Shown here one piece after another: positions 32,058 to 32,657 of a stretch of 32,657 bases of DNA. The notes beneath the pieces are model-generated. The model saw only the letters and a program-made list of their open reading frames with translations, did not search any database and was not told the DNA's origin. The DNA comes from an uncultured Lachnospiraceae bacterium. GTDB lineage: Bacteria > Bacillota > Clostridia > Lachnospirales > Lachnospiraceae. The stretch is from assembly GCA_947245585.1 (NCBI GenBank), contig CAMXPV010000043.1, positions 1-32,657 on the forward strand. Reading direction: 5' to 3'. The stretch's first letter is position 1; the number at the start of each line of letters is the position of its first letter. The translations under genes and the position numbers were made by a program.

Positions 32058-32486
32058 TCACCTTCCCGTCTTCGGCCTTGAATTCACCCGCGCACTGGGA
32101 ACCTTGAAAAATACGTAGGCCTGTGCCAACTCCGCAGATGCCTTAGAGAGTACGGCGGGATTGGCACCCAGTTCTGCCGGCTCACCTGTGGCCCGTTCAA
32201 TCGAATGCTGTTTTAAAAGCGCGCTGCTCACTTCTTTTCTGGCGAAAGCAATTTGCTGTTGAAATTCCAGTTCATTCTCATGCTTATACCACGCCTTCTG
32301 TGCCAGATCCAGAAACAGTTTATGGCGCTTGGCCTTCTTTTCCAAAAGGATTTTCTCCTGCCTTTTTCTTGCGCAGTCCGCGCGGCTCTTACGCTTTCTG
32401 CGGTTACATTCCGGCTTTTTCCTCCACGATGTGTCCTGCTCTTTTCTCCACGGTATCTCCTGCTCTGACCCAATAAATCCGCTCAT
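32058..32486 (-). CDS. Hypothetical basic protein (142 aa)
   Basis: A 142-residue protein beginning MSGFIGSEQEIPWRKEQDTS. Residues about 12-75 are extremely rich in Lys, Arg and Glu (helical, possibly nucleic-acid-binding or coiled coil). The C-terminal half is less charged, with AELAQAYVFFKVPSARVN at the end. I start at the ATG at 32486 because GAGGTGA lies 5 nt upstream; the open frame upstream runs through what looks like an insertion-sequence end. I do not recognise the family. The gene is real by its start context and unbroken frame, but its function is open. Its upstream region may have been altered by the neighbouring IS-like sequence. Confidence 0.55.
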   Translation of the reverse strand: MSGFIGSEQEIPWRKEQDTSWRKKPECNRRKRKSRADCARKRQEKILLEKKAKRHKLFLDLAQKAWYKHENELEFQQQIAFARKEVSSALLKQHSIERATGEPAELGANPAVLSKASAELAQAYVFFKVPSARVNSRPKTGR

Positions 32487-32602
32487 AAAATCACCTCTCC
32501 GTCTTCCTGCGCCTGTCGTATTTCTCCTATATATAATAATACGAATCAGTAGAGCGAAAAGTTTCATCAGCCAAATTTTTAAGCCTACCTTGAACCGGTC
32601 AT

Positions 32603-32657
32603 TGATCTGACCCCAAAAAGTTAGACAAAATTTGTAGCTATGCAACTGACAAGGATT
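32603..32657 (+). mobile_element. Probable terminal end of an IS3-family insertion sequence (truncated by the window)
   Basis: The sequence TGATCTGACCCCAAAAAGTT continuing AGACAAAATT resembles the terminal inverted repeat of IS3/IS150-group elements, which commonly read TG-ACTGACCCCAAAAAGTTAGACA. An AAGGA ribosome-binding-like motif lies at 32651-32655, near the distance where orfA of such elements begins. The rest of the element would lie beyond the window, so family and completeness cannot be confirmed. Confidence 0.5.

Noticed and set aside
1..32657. CRISPR arrays, tRNA or rRNA genes, riboswitches
   Set aside because: No regularly spaced repeats, tRNA-like cloverleaf signatures or recognisable riboswitch cores were seen by eye on either strand; a covariance-model scan was not possible.

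Overview
The window looks like a chromosomal segment of a motile Gram-positive gut clostridium, most likely Lachnospiraceae. Supporting signs are strong GGAGG-type ribosome binding sites, two candidate sigma-D (flagellar/chemotaxis) promoters, a dCache methyl-accepting chemotaxis protein, a bacterial pyruvate phosphate dikinase, and an Rpn-family nuclease of a type common in Lachnospiraceae. The genus cannot be fixed from the sequence alone.

Region 1 (1-1342) has few genes. It holds the 5' end of a gene with a sigma-D-like promoter, a small antitoxin-like ORF, and a decayed nucleotidyltransferase remnant. Region 2 (1343-7337) is a visibly AT-rich block, all on the minus strand: vsr, hamA, hamB, an AlbA_2/HATPase/winged-helix protein, and a DUF6680-like membrane protein. 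hamA and hamB form a Hachiman-type anti-phage system, and the flanking genes make this an extended defence island. A dyad, ATTCGCTCAT-N5-ATGAGCGAAT, occurs twice near the AlbA_2/DUF6680 junction. Region 3 (7721-11371) returns to G+C-rich housekeeping sequence, with pyruvate phosphate dikinase and a membrane-anchored glycerophosphodiester phosphodiesterase, each with recognisable regulatory sites.

Region 4 (11499-20823, minus) is an unusual lipoprotein/transport operon. In transcription order it encodes two related small lipoproteins, two paralogous lipoproteins that fuse an N-terminal Asp-box/beta-propeller-like half to a C-terminal family 1 solute-binding protein, two MalF/MalG-type permeases, and an HlyD/MacA-like membrane fusion protein. 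No ABC ATPase is present. Region 5 (21058-30920) is a signalling cluster: a chemoreceptor carrying the dCache_1AA amino-acid-binding residues, two overlapping hybrid histidine kinases, and a divergent OmpR-type response regulator/kinase pair.

The most informative regulatory signal joins regions 4 and 5. The 11-bp-phased direct repeat TTTAGAG-N4-TTTAGAG lies exactly 10 bp before a -10-like hexamer upstream of the response regulator. The same arrangement occurs upstream of each of the two small lipoprotein genes about 8 kb away. I infer that the response regulator autoregulates and drives the lipoprotein/transport operon. The right edge (30950-32657) has an Rpn nuclease with a good sigma-A promoter, an unrecognised basic protein, and what looks like the first 55 bp of an IS3-family element.
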